NCBI RefSeq assembly: GCF_001404985.1
Contig: NZ_JRLF01000012.1
Location: 310,001-374,000 of the forward strand
Source of the DNA: Flavobacterium aquidurense
GTDB taxonomy: Bacteria > Bacteroidota > Bacteroidia > Flavobacteriales > Flavobacteriaceae
DNA length: 64,000 nucleotides
Reading direction: 5' to 3'
Below, one piece after another: positions 51,545-60,156 of the stretch. The position numbers and the translations under genes are program-made. The notes under the pieces were generated by a model. That model did not search any database. It was given only the letters and a program-made list of their open reading frames with translations, and had not been told where the DNA came from. Numbering within the stretch: the first letter of the stretch is position 1; each line of letters starts with the position of its first letter.

Positions 51545-52345
51545 ATGGAAATACATACTAAGATAAAACGTATTATAGACGAGATGAAGTTAAATAATAA
51601 CTCATTTGCGAAATTAATAGGAGTTACAAGTACAACAATAGATAGTATCACTATTGGAAGATTGCAAGCGGATGGAGATAGAAAAAGAACAAAACCGGGA
51701 TTTGATCTTCTTCAAAGTATAATAACCCATTGCAACGTAAATCCGGATTATTTTTTTGGAGAAAGCGATACTATTTTTATCAATAAACCAAATGTGGAAG
51801 TTGGTTTGCATTTGCCAAAGATTATAACGGTAAATGAAGCAGGAGAAGAAAATATTAATTTTGTTGGCGTTAAAGCACGTGCGGGATATTTAGACGGTTA
51901 TGCTGATCCGGAATATATGGAAAGTCTTCCTTCGTTTAGCATGCCAATGCTAAAAAACGGAACATATCGATGTTTTGAAATTAAAGGAAATTCGATGTCG
52001 ACAACAATCCATGACGGCGATTATCTTTTTGGAAAGTACGTCGATAATTTTGATGATATCCTTGACGGAAGAATCTATGTAATTATCAGTAAGAATGATG
52101 GAGTAGTGGTAAAAAGGGTTTTGAACAGAATCAGGGAAAGTGGAAAATTAATCCTTAAATCTGATAACAGAGACGGAAATTACCCAATGTATTCTATTTA
52201 TGCCGAGGATATCCTGGAAGTTTGGTACGCAAGTATGTATGCTTCTAAACAAATGCCCGATCCAATAAATATTTATGAAAAGATTCATGATCTCGAAAGT
52301 AAATTCTATGAAATGGAAGAGAGTTTGAGGAAGAAGCTAAATTAG
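51545..52345 (+). CDS. LexA/CI-type self-cleaving repressor (HTH plus S24 peptidase)
   Basis: A 266-residue regulator, the only plus-strand gene in the tail cluster. An N-terminal XRE-type HTH (about 5-70, 'NNNSFAKLIGVTSTTIDSIT') is followed by an S24 domain. It has the cleavage site Ala113-Gly114 in KARAGYLDGY, the catalytic Ser150 in IKGNSMSTT and the Lys190 in VVVKRVL. A short C-terminal coiled coil follows. The layout predicts RecA-stimulated self-cleavage, so DNA damage would release the tail genes. It is divergent from the tail completion gene across the operator array and convergent with the payload candidate. Confidence 0.9.
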   Translation: MEIHTKIKRIIDEMKLNNNSFAKLIGVTSTTIDSITIGRLQADGDRKRTKPGFDLLQSIITHCNVNPDYFFGESDTIFINKPNVEVGLHLPKIITVNEAGEENINFVGVKARAGYLDGYADPEYMESLPSFSMPMLKNGTYRCFEIKGNSMSTTIHDGDYLFGKYVDNFDDILDGRIYVIISKNDGVVVKRVLNRIRESGKLILKSDNRDGNYPMYSIYAEDILEVWYASMYASKQMPDPINIYEKIHDLESKFYEMEESLRKKLN

Positions 52346-52359
52346 ATAAAAACAAAAAA

Positions 52360-52380
52360 ACTGCAACGATACGTTGCAGT
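52360..52380. terminator. Bidirectional terminator between repressor and payload genes
   Basis: ACTGCAACG-ATA-CGTTGCAGT with A residues before and T residues after, so it works on both strands for the convergent genes ending at 52345 and 52424. Confidence 0.9.
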
Positions 52381-52423
52381 TTTTTTGTTTTGGATCAGAT
52401 TTTTTGAAATTCTTATTTTTAAA

Positions 52424-53371
52424 TTATTTAAAATCCGGATATTTTTTTTCCATTTCTTTTTTCCAATTATTATAACTAATTGTTGTGACATATTTTTCAT
52501 GAAATACTTTATATTTTTTAGAGAAGTACAATTGGGCATAATGCTGTTTGTCAATTTGTGTTTGAGTTAATGTACTTTTTCTTTCTAGCAAAGTATATAT
52601 TTTTTTACCCATACTATGTAACCAAAGTTCTTTTTTAGTAGGTTCTAATTTCTGGGTTGAGGTATCATAATACATCCAGCCATTTTTATTTTGCCATGCT
52701 GATGATAAGTAACTGTTTAAAATGGAATGGTAGCTGTTAAGTGTTAAATTATTATATTCGAAACCTCTTCCATCATCAATAAAGGAAAAATTAGTATTAC
52801 CGAATATTTTAATTTTTTTATCAGTAAAATCAGCAAGTTCTGCTAAGAAATCTGAATCATCAGCTTCGTTACAAGCTACCGAAATAAAAGTTCCGTTATC
52901 CAGTAATTGTCCTATTAATAATTTTAATCCCAGAAATCCTTTTATTTCAGTCAATTTAGTTCCTTTTTTGTAAATAGTCTTACTTTTATCACATATCGTG
53001 ACAGCATATGCTTCGTCTACTTCAGCTGGAGGTTCTAATTTCGAAATTACATTTTTTATTTCTTTCATTCGGTATGACATCAATTCTACCCTTTTTGCTG
53101 ATCCTAGCGCAGTGTCAGAAAAGATATTACCATGATGAACAATACAAATATTCTTATAGTCATATTTTTCGTTTAATTTTTTTATAGAATCAATATCTAT
53201 AGTATTTAGTTTTACAACTTTCCAAATATCATTAAAGGTTCTGTCAAATTGTGCCTTACCTCCTAATTCCAGAACAATTAAAAGATTTATTTCGTCTCTT
53301 TTTACAACTAACTTTTTATCTTGAAAACTATTATCGCCATTGACTTCCTTTATTCTAAATGTTCTATCCAT
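52424..53371 (-). CDS. Candidate payload with caspase/CHAT-like cysteine-peptidase pattern
   Basis: A 315-residue protein I cannot assign to a named family. The central part has the order strand-'NICIVHHGNIF' (His79/His80-Gly81), helix, 'LLIGQLLDNGTFISVACNEADDSDFLAEL' with Cys167, then strand 'KKIKIFGNTNFS'. A His-Gly after a strand and a Cys in 'ACN' after the next strand is the signature of clan CD peptidases (caspase, CHAT, C80) and relatives. No signal peptide. It starts 8 bp after the PAAR-like tip gene, the position where contractile injection systems carry effectors. Peptidase activity is inference. Confidence 0.6.
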   Translation of the reverse strand: MDRTFRIKEVNGDNSFQDKKLVVKRDEINLLIVLELGGKAQFDRTFNDIWKVVKLNTIDIDSIKKLNEKYDYKNICIVHHGNIFSDTALGSAKRVELMSYRMKEIKNVISKLEPPAEVDEAYAVTICDKSKTIYKKGTKLTEIKGFLGLKLLIGQLLDNGTFISVACNEADDSDFLAELADFTDKKIKIFGNTNFSFIDDGRGFEYNNLTLNSYHSILNSYLSSAWQNKNGWMYYDTSTQKLEPTKKELWLHSMGKKIYTLLERKSTLTQTQIDKQHYAQLYFSKKYKVFHEKYVTTISYNNWKKEMEKKYPDFK

Positions 53372-53379
53372 TTTTTATG

Positions 53380-54012
53380 CTAGTTTATATTTTCAAGTAA
53401 TATTTCTTCTTTTAAAACGGCAATACCATCTACATTTACCTCACCACTAAATTTTAATAGTTTGGTATTTTCTTTAATGTCTTTTCCGTTTATTTCATCT
53501 ATTACGATGACGACCGTTTCTCCTTCTTTGTAGTTTTTTGTTTCTACAACCAAACTTACTTTTTCTCCAATATGTGCGGTATCTATTTCACTATCCAAAT
53601 CTCCGTTTTTCCACGTAATATTTAATATTTCCTTTGTCAAAGGTGTTATCACCGGAGGAGAATAATCATCAATAATTACTATTTTTGGTCCGGTTTGTAG
53701 CGGATCTTTAATAGTAATTTCTCCTCCAATGGTACATTTTACGGTTGAAGTTGCTAAAAGGGCTTTTTTATTGTTTTCTTGTACATTACTGGCGGGTTTC
53801 TCCCATTTAGTTACAATGCTGGGGCTACATGGATTATTTTGATTTGCTGCACAAGTTCCGAAAAAAGGACTTTTGAAGGTTTTGTCATCATCAGTAGCCA
53901 TCAATTTATCCTGTATAAAAATGTTTTTTTGAGATATTACATCTAATATACCTGGCGCAGAACCTTTATCACAGGCACATAAAGCACCATTACATACATA
54001 TTTAGTAGCCAT
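53380..54012 (-). CDS. PAAR-like spike tip protein (DUF4280)
   Basis: A 210-residue protein with the DUF4280 opening 'YVCNGALCACDKGSAPG', 'FFGTCAANQNNPCSP' and 'STVKCTIGGEITIKDP', whose Cys residues suit a metal-stabilised cone. The C-terminal half (about 120-210) is a beta-sandwich-like extension. DUF4280 proteins sharpen the spike and can link effectors to it. It lies 3 bp after the spike gene and 8 bp before the payload candidate. Confidence 0.85.
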   Translation of the reverse strand: MATKYVCNGALCACDKGSAPGILDVISQKNIFIQDKLMATDDDKTFKSPFFGTCAANQNNPCSPSIVTKWEKPASNVQENNKKALLATSTVKCTIGGEITIKDPLQTGPKIVIIDDYSPPVITPLTKEILNITWKNGDLDSEIDTAHIGEKVSLVVETKNYKEGETVVIVIDEINGKDIKENTKLLKFSGEVNVDGIAVLKEEILLENIN

Positions 54013-54015
54013 AGA

Positions 54016-55014
54016 TTAATTGATTTTTACATTATCTCCGCTAATAATAGTATCTCCGGTGGCATTAATATTTATCTTTTCTGTAGATTTTATATTGATA
54101 TTTTTAGCCTCAATGTTAATGTCGCCTTCCGTTTTTAGAGTAATGGCTGTTTTTCCTTTAAGTTCGATTAAATTTTGATCGTCTTTTTTTAATCGAATAC
54201 TATCAGCGTCTCCATTTAGTTCAAACGCTAATTTTTTTAGTTCATCATCTTCAAATAAATATCCTGCTATTTTGTTTTTTTCAATTGCAAATGAAGATTG
54301 TTTTTTATCCTCTTCGGTTTTTAATAAAATAGCGTATTTTTCAGGTGTTGCCAGCATAGAATTTAGTTCTTTGCCAGTGTTGTTCTTAAATTTGAAAGAA
54401 ACAGCATCTTTAGAAACCGTCAAAGCCAATCGTTCTTTTATTTCTTTGTTTTCAATTGAATTGAAAGTTGTTGTTAAGCTATCCGGTGTAAAATGTGTAA
54501 TGGCCAATGGATTTTCATTGTCATCAAAGTAGCTAATTTTAAAATTTCGGTCTTTATCAAACTCTATTTTTGCGACATCAACAATTTTAGTTTCATCAGT
54601 CTCTGTTTCAGAATCTGTGTTCATATAGCGAATATGTAGTTTATTGCCATCTGCACTATAATCTACGTATAATTTAGAGTCACTATGATCCTGTATTCTT
54701 CCCATTACTCTGTCAACTTCAGAAAATTGCGAAATAAAAGCTCTGGTTTCTACACCGTCAATAATGGTAGCCAAAACCCAGCTGTCTTTTTTGGGGATTG
54801 TAATAATTCCTTGTTCTAAATCCTGAATGGAAGCTTTTAGTCGTACGTTTTTAAGGATTGCTCCATCAGCACGCATGATATTTACAGTATAAGCATCTTC
54901 CGGATTATGGAGCGATTCTGTTTCATTATTTATTTGGATGACTTTTGCCGCAAAGGTTTCAATAATTTGATTTTTACTGGCGACATCTTTTATTAGATCT
55001 GTTATATTTCCCAT
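54016..55014 (-). CDS. Central spike protein, gp5/VgrG-like
   Basis: A 332-residue protein with an OB-fold-like domain (about 35-110, 'DAYTVNIMRADGAILKNVRLKASIQDLEQGIITIPKKDSWVLATIIDG') and a C-terminal repetitive beta-helix (about 270-332, 'LKTEGDINIEAKNINIKSTEKININATGDTIISGDNVKIN' in pieces). This is the gp5/gpV type of membrane-piercing spike without lysozyme domain. It follows the hub gene by 11 bp. Confidence 0.83.
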   Translation of the reverse strand: MGNITDLIKDVASKNQIIETFAAKVIQINNETESLHNPEDAYTVNIMRADGAILKNVRLKASIQDLEQGIITIPKKDSWVLATIIDGVETRAFISQFSEVDRVMGRIQDHSDSKLYVDYSADGNKLHIRYMNTDSETETDETKIVDVAKIEFDKDRNFKISYFDDNENPLAITHFTPDSLTTTFNSIENKEIKERLALTVSKDAVSFKFKNNTGKELNSMLATPEKYAILLKTEEDKKQSSFAIEKNKIAGYLFEDDELKKLAFELNGDADSIRLKKDDQNLIELKGKTAITLKTEGDINIEAKNINIKSTEKININATGDTIISGDNVKIN

Positions 55015-55025
55015 TTATGTGTTTT

Positions 55026-56327
55026 TTATACTATTTCTACTCTTCGTCCTATAAAAATTCTTTGCCTGTAGCCGTTTTCGCCAAAGCTTCGTTCTACTTT
55101 TTCGACCTGAAAAGTGCCGTTTTTTTCTTTATCCTTTGCGTTTTCAAGAATTACCTGATCTGTAGGTCGCACAAAAGGCTCTCCAAAAGTCAGAAAAGAA
55201 CCTTCAAATCCACTTGGTTTAGATTCCATTGCTCTTAAGGCAGCATATTGATACAATTCTGACGCAACTTCCGTGGTTGCTTTTTTGAAAGCTTCAGGAT
55301 CTTTAGGCAAATCATCTGTGTCATTATGCAATACATGGGTTTTGGTTAATTGTCCATTCGGATCTCCTAATTCGATATAGATTGGCGTATTGGAGTTTTT
55401 AAAGTATTTTTCTACCCGCATTCGCGTATTCTTTGTAGACTCTTTGACTACAACTAATTTATCTTCGATAATATTATAACGAAATCTAAAACGCACTTTT
55501 CCTAAAAAACGATCAGAAAGCGATTGAGTGGCTTTGCTTAATTGAGAACTCAAAATAGCGAGTCCCTGATTAATCAATTTTTTTACTAATGTTCCTGCTA
55601 ATGGGCTCTTAATAAAATTTCGATCTATAAAACCGGCTAATTCAGTTGCAGTATGTTGTTGCGGATTATTGGTAATTGTAAGGACAGGAGCGGCATCTTC
55701 GATTTTAAAATAAGTATATATTCCTTTGTCTTTCAGTATTTCAAAAACTTGCGCCAGGCTTTGGTTTCTGTTGATTATTATATTTCCTAATTCTTCGTCA
55801 AGAGCATTTATCTTAAAAGGTAATTTCAATTCTTTGATTCTCTTTTCAAAGAAAGTTTTAGGATTAAAATTTTCAACGTTCGCAGTTGGATTTGTAGCTA
55901 CAAAATTCATAGTATCATTCTTATCCTGAACATCATCATCTTTTACGGCTTTTACTTTTTTTAAAGCATACATTGCATCTTCGCACGTTATTACAGCATT
56001 TATATCTGCTTGTACGCCTGTAATGTAGCCTCTAAAAGCAGGCTTGTAATCACCATCATAGCCTAAAAATATTTCTATGAAATTTTCGAGTTTAAAAAAG
56101 TCATGAATTGTTTTTTCAGTACCGCTTGCATTTGTAAACAAGCTCTGGTCAAATCCTTTTGTGTCTGTATATACTTTTTGGGGCATTACAATGGTGGCTG
56201 TATCAGTAAGGGATTTGTATGAACTGCTTATGTCTACATTTTTTACATAGGTAAATTCATAAAATTTAGGAGTCGGGATAAGTTGTACTGTTTCGTAAAC
56301 TCTAATTTTAGCATTTAGTTTAAGCAT
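55026..56327 (-). CDS. Baseplate hub protein, gp27/late control D-like
   Basis: A 433-residue protein with the gp27/gpD arrangement. It has an N-terminal tube-like beta domain ('YVKNVDISSSYKSLTDTATIVMPQKV' ... 'FIEIFLGYDGDYKPAFRGYITGVQADINAVITCEDAMYALKK'), a middle with 'NQSLAQVFEILKDKGIYTYFKI', and a C-terminal second tube domain ending 'FQVEKVERSFGENGYRQRIFIGRRVEIV'. It would connect tube and spike. Its start overlaps the stop of the preceding gene by 8 bp. Confidence 0.8.
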   Translation of the reverse strand: MLKLNAKIRVYETVQLIPTPKFYEFTYVKNVDISSSYKSLTDTATIVMPQKVYTDTKGFDQSLFTNASGTEKTIHDFFKLENFIEIFLGYDGDYKPAFRGYITGVQADINAVITCEDAMYALKKVKAVKDDDVQDKNDTMNFVATNPTANVENFNPKTFFEKRIKELKLPFKINALDEELGNIIINRNQSLAQVFEILKDKGIYTYFKIEDAAPVLTITNNPQQHTATELAGFIDRNFIKSPLAGTLVKKLINQGLAILSSQLSKATQSLSDRFLGKVRFRFRYNIIEDKLVVVKESTKNTRMRVEKYFKNSNTPIYIELGDPNGQLTKTHVLHNDTDDLPKDPEAFKKATTEVASELYQYAALRAMESKPSGFEGSFLTFGEPFVRPTDQVILENAKDKEKNGTFQVEKVERSFGENGYRQRIFIGRRVEIV

Positions 56328-56877
56328 TGTCTCTGATTATTAGTTCTACAGTTTCATCTGATGTGGCGCTGGCAGTAAATTTTTGAATGTTTTTTGTTCC
56401 TGAAATTGACGGAATAGAGTAGGAGTCTATCACTAATTCGTAAATACCAAATCGGTTCAAAATCGCATGTGTTACTCTTAAGGCATAAGGCGCATTTAGG
56501 AATTGTTTCAATAAAAAAAGCTTTTCTTTGGGATATTCATCTCCGGTTTCACTAGCGATTAATCCTTCTATCGAAATGCTGAAATCGCCATTTGTAATGT
56601 GTTCTTTTATGGTTGAATCCCTGCCTTCTATGCCTTCTTTTTTTATGATTTTTGAGCGGTTTAGATTAACTGTAACAGCATCTATTCTTAAAGCAGGCAA
56701 ATTAAGATCTGTTTTTATCAGAGGTTCAAAAACCAAAGGAGCAAAAACTCTCAAATTAAATTCACCTCCGGTTTTGTCGATAATAAAATCTTTCGATTCT
56801 GATTCGTTATAGTTAATACCAGTATATTCAGTATCTTTTGTATTTAAAATTTCGTTTACATTAAAATTGAATTTCAT
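56320..56877 (-). CDS. Tail/baseplate protein (DUF6046-like), 185 aa
   Basis: A 185-residue protein resembling the DUF6046 group of Bacteroidota tail clusters. It contains 'SIEGLIASETGDEYPKEKLFLLKQFLNAPYALRVTHAILNRFGIYELVIDSYSIPSI', a beta-rich region of the sort found in tube-initiator or hub-adaptor proteins. It is translationally coupled to the hub gene by an 8-bp overlap. Role by analogy: adaptor between tube and hub. Confidence 0.7.
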   Translation of the reverse strand: MKFNFNVNEILNTKDTEYTGINYNESESKDFIIDKTGGEFNLRVFAPLVFEPLIKTDLNLPALRIDAVTVNLNRSKIIKKEGIEGRDSTIKEHITNGDFSISIEGLIASETGDEYPKEKLFLLKQFLNAPYALRVTHAILNRFGIYELVIDSYSIPSISGTKNIQKFTASATSDETVELIIRDNA

Positions 56878-56896
56878 AATGATTTATTTTGTTTTT

Positions 56897-57367
56897 TTAA
56901 TTTGAAAATGTTTGTGCAAGAGCTGTCATGAAGGTGTTTTCCAGTCTTTTATCGTTGTGTTTTTGAAGCCAAAGCGCTTCTTCAAGTAATTTGTAAAACT
57001 CATCGATTGATAATTGGTACGGATCTACCTGAAAAGCATATCGAATAAGGGCAGCAGATTTTTTAAATTCATCTTTTTGTGGTGTTGGGTCTATAGTAAA
57101 TTCACTATCGTTTTTGATCATTGCTACAATAGAATTCCCTGCCGAAAGCATGAATTCGTCATCATAAATCTGCTGGTCAAGAACGCATTCCTTAAATAAA
57201 AACAGAATCGCTTCATGCGGATTGTCTTTATATTTTTTTTGATAGTTTAGAAATATAGTAAAGGATGGTTTCTTGCAGTAAGTCGTTGTTAAAAGATCCT
57301 CTGAGGTCAGTTTTAATACTGTTCCGTATTTTTCTTTTAATTTTTCTATGGTTGTTTCGTCTGGCAT
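56897..57367 (-). CDS. Second tail chaperone-like protein, 156 aa
   Basis: A 156-residue protein sharing the layout of the 114-residue chaperone at 47550-47894. It has a charged start 'IEKLKEKYGTVLKLTSED', 'TTYCKKPSFTIFLNY' against 'FAYFKKPDISIRSAVL', and 'EAILFLFKECVLDQQIYDDE' against 'ALEVLFKNCYLGGDGKIEQE'. A C-terminal extension of about 50 residues is added. Two such genes, each heading a different assembly module, suggest one for tube and one for another polymer or the tape measure. Confidence 0.6.
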   Translation of the reverse strand: MPDETTIEKLKEKYGTVLKLTSEDLLTTTYCKKPSFTIFLNYQKKYKDNPHEAILFLFKECVLDQQIYDDEFMLSAGNSIVAMIKNDSEFTIDPTPQKDEFKKSAALIRYAFQVDPYQLSIDEFYKLLEEALWLQKHNDKRLENTFMTALAQTFSN

Positions 57368-57433
57368 TTTTTCTGGTTTTAGGTGTTTTTCTTTTGTTAT
57401 GAAGCAGAGTGGAATTAAAAGATTTTAGAATAT

Positions 57434-57628
57434 TTAAATACTGCTGTCCCTGCTTTCCTTTTTTATAATTTCGGTCAGGCTTTCTCCATTTTCAGATAGA
57501 TTTAAAGGCGTGATATTAAAACTTTCTATAAAAATGCTTCCTTCTGATGCCTGCATTAAAGGATTTTTGAAATTACTCATGTCTGGTGTTTTAGGTGTTT
57601 CTCCTAAATCTCTGGGTGTATAATCCAT
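57434..57628 (-). CDS. Small hypothetical protein, 64 aa, first gene of the hub-spike operon
   Basis: A 64-residue polar protein without recognisable motif, starting MDYTPRDLGETPKTPDM. It is the first frame after promoter P4 (57765-57829) and is followed by the chaperone-like gene after 66 bp. Its place in a tight structural operon supports that it is real; function unknown. Confidence 0.55.
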   Translation of the reverse strand: MDYTPRDLGETPKTPDMSNFKNPLMQASEGSIFIESFNITPLNLSENGESLTEIIKKESRDSSI

Positions 57629-57764
57629 GATTAGTTATTGTTTAATTGTTACTATGATTGCTAAAAGTTATTTGTATAGTTGAGGTGCCCACTTTCACAA
57701 ATATTTTGAAAGCAGTAATTTTTTTGCGCCTTTCAGGCAAACCAATTGTTGGAATTAGAGTATG

Positions 57765-57829
57765 TAAAAATACGGCGGAAGAGTGTGAAAAACGAAAAAA
57801 TGAAGGTCTGTATTCAGTAGTTTCAGTAA
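57765..57829 (-). promoter_or_regulatory. Tail-cluster promoter P4 with upstream activator-like site
   Basis: On the minus strand: TTACTGAAACTACTG (57829-57815), TCG where TTG is expected (57795-57793), 20 bp, TATTTTTA (57772-57765). The sequences flanking both 15-mer and -7 box (GAATAC after the 15-mer, CGTATTTTTACA at -7) are close to P1. It serves the hub-spike-tip-payload operon, from 57628 to 52424. Confidence 0.75.
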
Positions 57830-57951
57830 CAAAAAAATGTTTGTAAATTATTGTTTATCAGTGTTTAAAAGTTTTTTTTGTTCAGATAATCTATTAAATA
57901 TTTTAGAATAATTACAATCATGTTTTTCTCAAATACGCAGAAGCAAAAATA

Positions 57952-57990
57952 CCCAGGAAGCCAGAGAATTTATATTCTCAGGCATCTTGG
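57952..57990 (-). terminator. Terminator after the fibre gene at 58046
   Basis: A long imperfect hairpin (CCAAGATGCCTGAGAAT on the minus strand pairing with ATTCTCTGGCTTCCTGG), then GTATTTTTGC. It separates the fibre genes from the P4 operon. Confidence 0.7.
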
Positions 57991-58045
57991 ATGTTTATTT
58001 TAAAATGGTAATGAATTGTTTTTATGCTCTAATTATAATTTCATT

Positions 58046-60055
58046 TTATGGCAAAGGAGTTGCATATGTTTTTACGGTTAAAATATCTGAAGCATCTCGT
58101 TCTTCATAGAATAATTTATGATTGTATTTATTCATTTTAATTTGAATTTCATTTAAATCTGTTGAATTGGTGTAAATATCCCTTCCTGACACAGATGGCG
58201 GTGCATAAAAAACGTTGCTTAGTATATCATTAAATATGACATTACCCAATTTAGATCTGTTGAAGATTGACATTGAAAGCATGAGGCAATTATTAAATAT
58301 TAATTTGCTGTTTTCATAAAATAATATTGAATACTCATTACGTTGATTATAATAGAAAAACAAAGTACAGTTGTTAATTTGAGAATTATTAAAATTATAA
58401 TAAGTTGATGAACCGCCTAAAAGTACTTTTTTTAAAAATGAACCTTGTATGTTTTCTATTCTTAACCATCTAACAGAAGGATTAGGAGCACTACTATAAT
58501 TATTAGTATTAACCCCAATTACAGAATTAAAAATTTGCGAAGAATTTGCTCCCTCAATCATGAAGTACGGTAATGACTTTATTTTACTAATCACTATTTC
58601 TGCCTTACTATTATCAGATGTGATATGAAAACTATCTAAAAATAAGCTTTCGTATATTTTACTAAAAGTTCCGCTGATTGTAACAGAACATACAAATGTT
58701 GTATTGCTTAATACTTCAGCATCTATATTAGTATCAAAATTTATTTCACTTAAATTATTTTGAATCACGGTATTGTCAAAAGATCCGGAAACCTTCATCA
58801 TTTTAATATTGACGGGTTGATGATTTTGATCTATTTTAAAGATTGTAAAATCTTTGGCCTGATCATAAGAACTAACCTCCATTGTGAAATCAATAATCTT
58901 TGTGTCAGCATCTATAGCTAATGATTCACTATCTAAATCTGACGCTATATAAAAACGTTCAGTTGTTGTTTTAGTTGAGTTAGTAGCTGTAAATTGGTAA
59001 ACACCAGCAAATCCGGTTAGCGAAGTAACTGGCTGATCCTGATTAAGTATTTTTAAAATTGAATCAGCAGAAATTTTCCATCGGCGATAGCGTTGCACTC
59101 TCCAGTCAATTTTTAAATCAATATTAAGAGCATTATTGTATCGTCTTAATATTGTTCCTTTTGTTGCAACATTGCCTGCAACAGGCAATCTATATTCGAT
59201 AATATCATCAGGATATGTAATTGATTTTCCTTCTAATTCAAATTCGTTCGTAGATTTTGCCCTTAAAATAATCGATTCTAAAGGAACTCCCGGGTTTTCA
59301 TCTGCTAACATATTCATATACTGCGTACCATTATGTACTTCAGTATTTAATACTCCTCCGGGGCGTATTACAGGTTTTCCGTTAGAATCATTAACAACTA
59401 AATTATCAGCAATTCCATTAGAATATCTGGGCATTGAGTATTCAAATTCTAATCCTAAAACATTTTGCATTCCATTAGCAAAACGGAAATAATAACCCAG
59501 ATATGAAAGGGAAACAGTTGTGCTTGAACCAACGGTTAACGCCCCTGAATAACCGGCCGGAAGCTTACTAATTACCACAGTTTTGCCTACAATTAAATTT
59601 AAATCATATCCACCGTTTAGAGCAGCGTAATTTGCCGGAAAAGAATCAATTCGTTTTGTTGTTATGTTTGGAGCGGAGTCTGAACCATTAATAGTATAAA
59701 TGGTTTGAAAATCATTTATCAAATAATAATTACCCGGAATCAAAGAGTTAGATTCTACCAGATTTAAAATATCTTCTGTATTTAAATTGTTTTCTGTTTT
59801 TACAAATTCATTGACAAAATCATAAACTGTTTTTGAAGACGGATAATCATTGTTTGTTGATGATGAGGAAATGGTTAAGCTTTTATTTCCTAAGTTTTCT
59901 TTAGAATCAAGCGAACTTACAAGATTTGTTATACTGTTTTGCGGGATCGTTTCGTCTTTATGCCAAAAGCTTTGCCAGGAAGACCAGAATTGTTCCTGCG
60001 TTGGTTTTTTGCCGGTTTTAAACCAGTTGAGAATGGTATTGATATTTGTTGCCAT
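58046..60055 (-). CDS. Tail fibre / receptor-binding protein, 669 aa
   Basis: It opens with 'INTILNWFKTGKKPTQEQFW' and 'SSWQSFWHKDETIPQNSI', a small attachment domain shared with the next fibre gene upstream (61785). The middle carries 'NSLIPGNYYLINDFQTIY', then a long region (about 380-640) of short repeated strands rich in Asn, Ser and Phe, with runs like 'SSTYYNFNNSQINNCTLFFYYNQRN', consistent with a right-handed beta-helix. It probably binds a target-cell glycan. It is closed by its own terminator. Confidence 0.7.
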   Translation of the reverse strand: MATNINTILNWFKTGKKPTQEQFWSSWQSFWHKDETIPQNSITNLVSSLDSKENLGNKSLTISSSSTNNDYPSSKTVYDFVNEFVKTENNLNTEDILNLVESNSLIPGNYYLINDFQTIYTINGSDSAPNITTKRIDSFPANYAALNGGYDLNLIVGKTVVISKLPAGYSGALTVGSSTTVSLSYLGYYFRFANGMQNVLGLEFEYSMPRYSNGIADNLVVNDSNGKPVIRPGGVLNTEVHNGTQYMNMLADENPGVPLESIILRAKSTNEFELEGKSITYPDDIIEYRLPVAGNVATKGTILRRYNNALNIDLKIDWRVQRYRRWKISADSILKILNQDQPVTSLTGFAGVYQFTATNSTKTTTERFYIASDLDSESLAIDADTKIIDFTMEVSSYDQAKDFTIFKIDQNHQPVNIKMMKVSGSFDNTVIQNNLSEINFDTNIDAEVLSNTTFVCSVTISGTFSKIYESLFLDSFHITSDNSKAEIVISKIKSLPYFMIEGANSSQIFNSVIGVNTNNYSSAPNPSVRWLRIENIQGSFLKKVLLGGSSTYYNFNNSQINNCTLFFYYNQRNEYSILFYENSKLIFNNCLMLSMSIFNRSKLGNVIFNDILSNVFYAPPSVSGRDIYTNSTDLNEIQIKMNKYNHKLFYEERDASDILTVKTYATPLP

Positions 60056-60156
60056 ATTGTATTTGGGTTAACTATTAAATTAAATTGTAGATTTTGAGAT
60101 GATTAAGTTTTCTTAAATTATTACTCTTTAAAAAAGTATAACCTGTGGGATTGTTT

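Noticed and set aside
52385..52570. Phe-rich hydrophobic plus-strand frame opposite the payload candidate's 3' end
   Set aside because: It arises from Lys/Asn-rich antisense codons and starts inside a terminator region; no independent support.
57658..57846. 62-residue plus-strand frame across promoter P4
   Set aside because: It overlaps the activator-like site and -7 box and has no family features; the DNA is better explained as a promoter.
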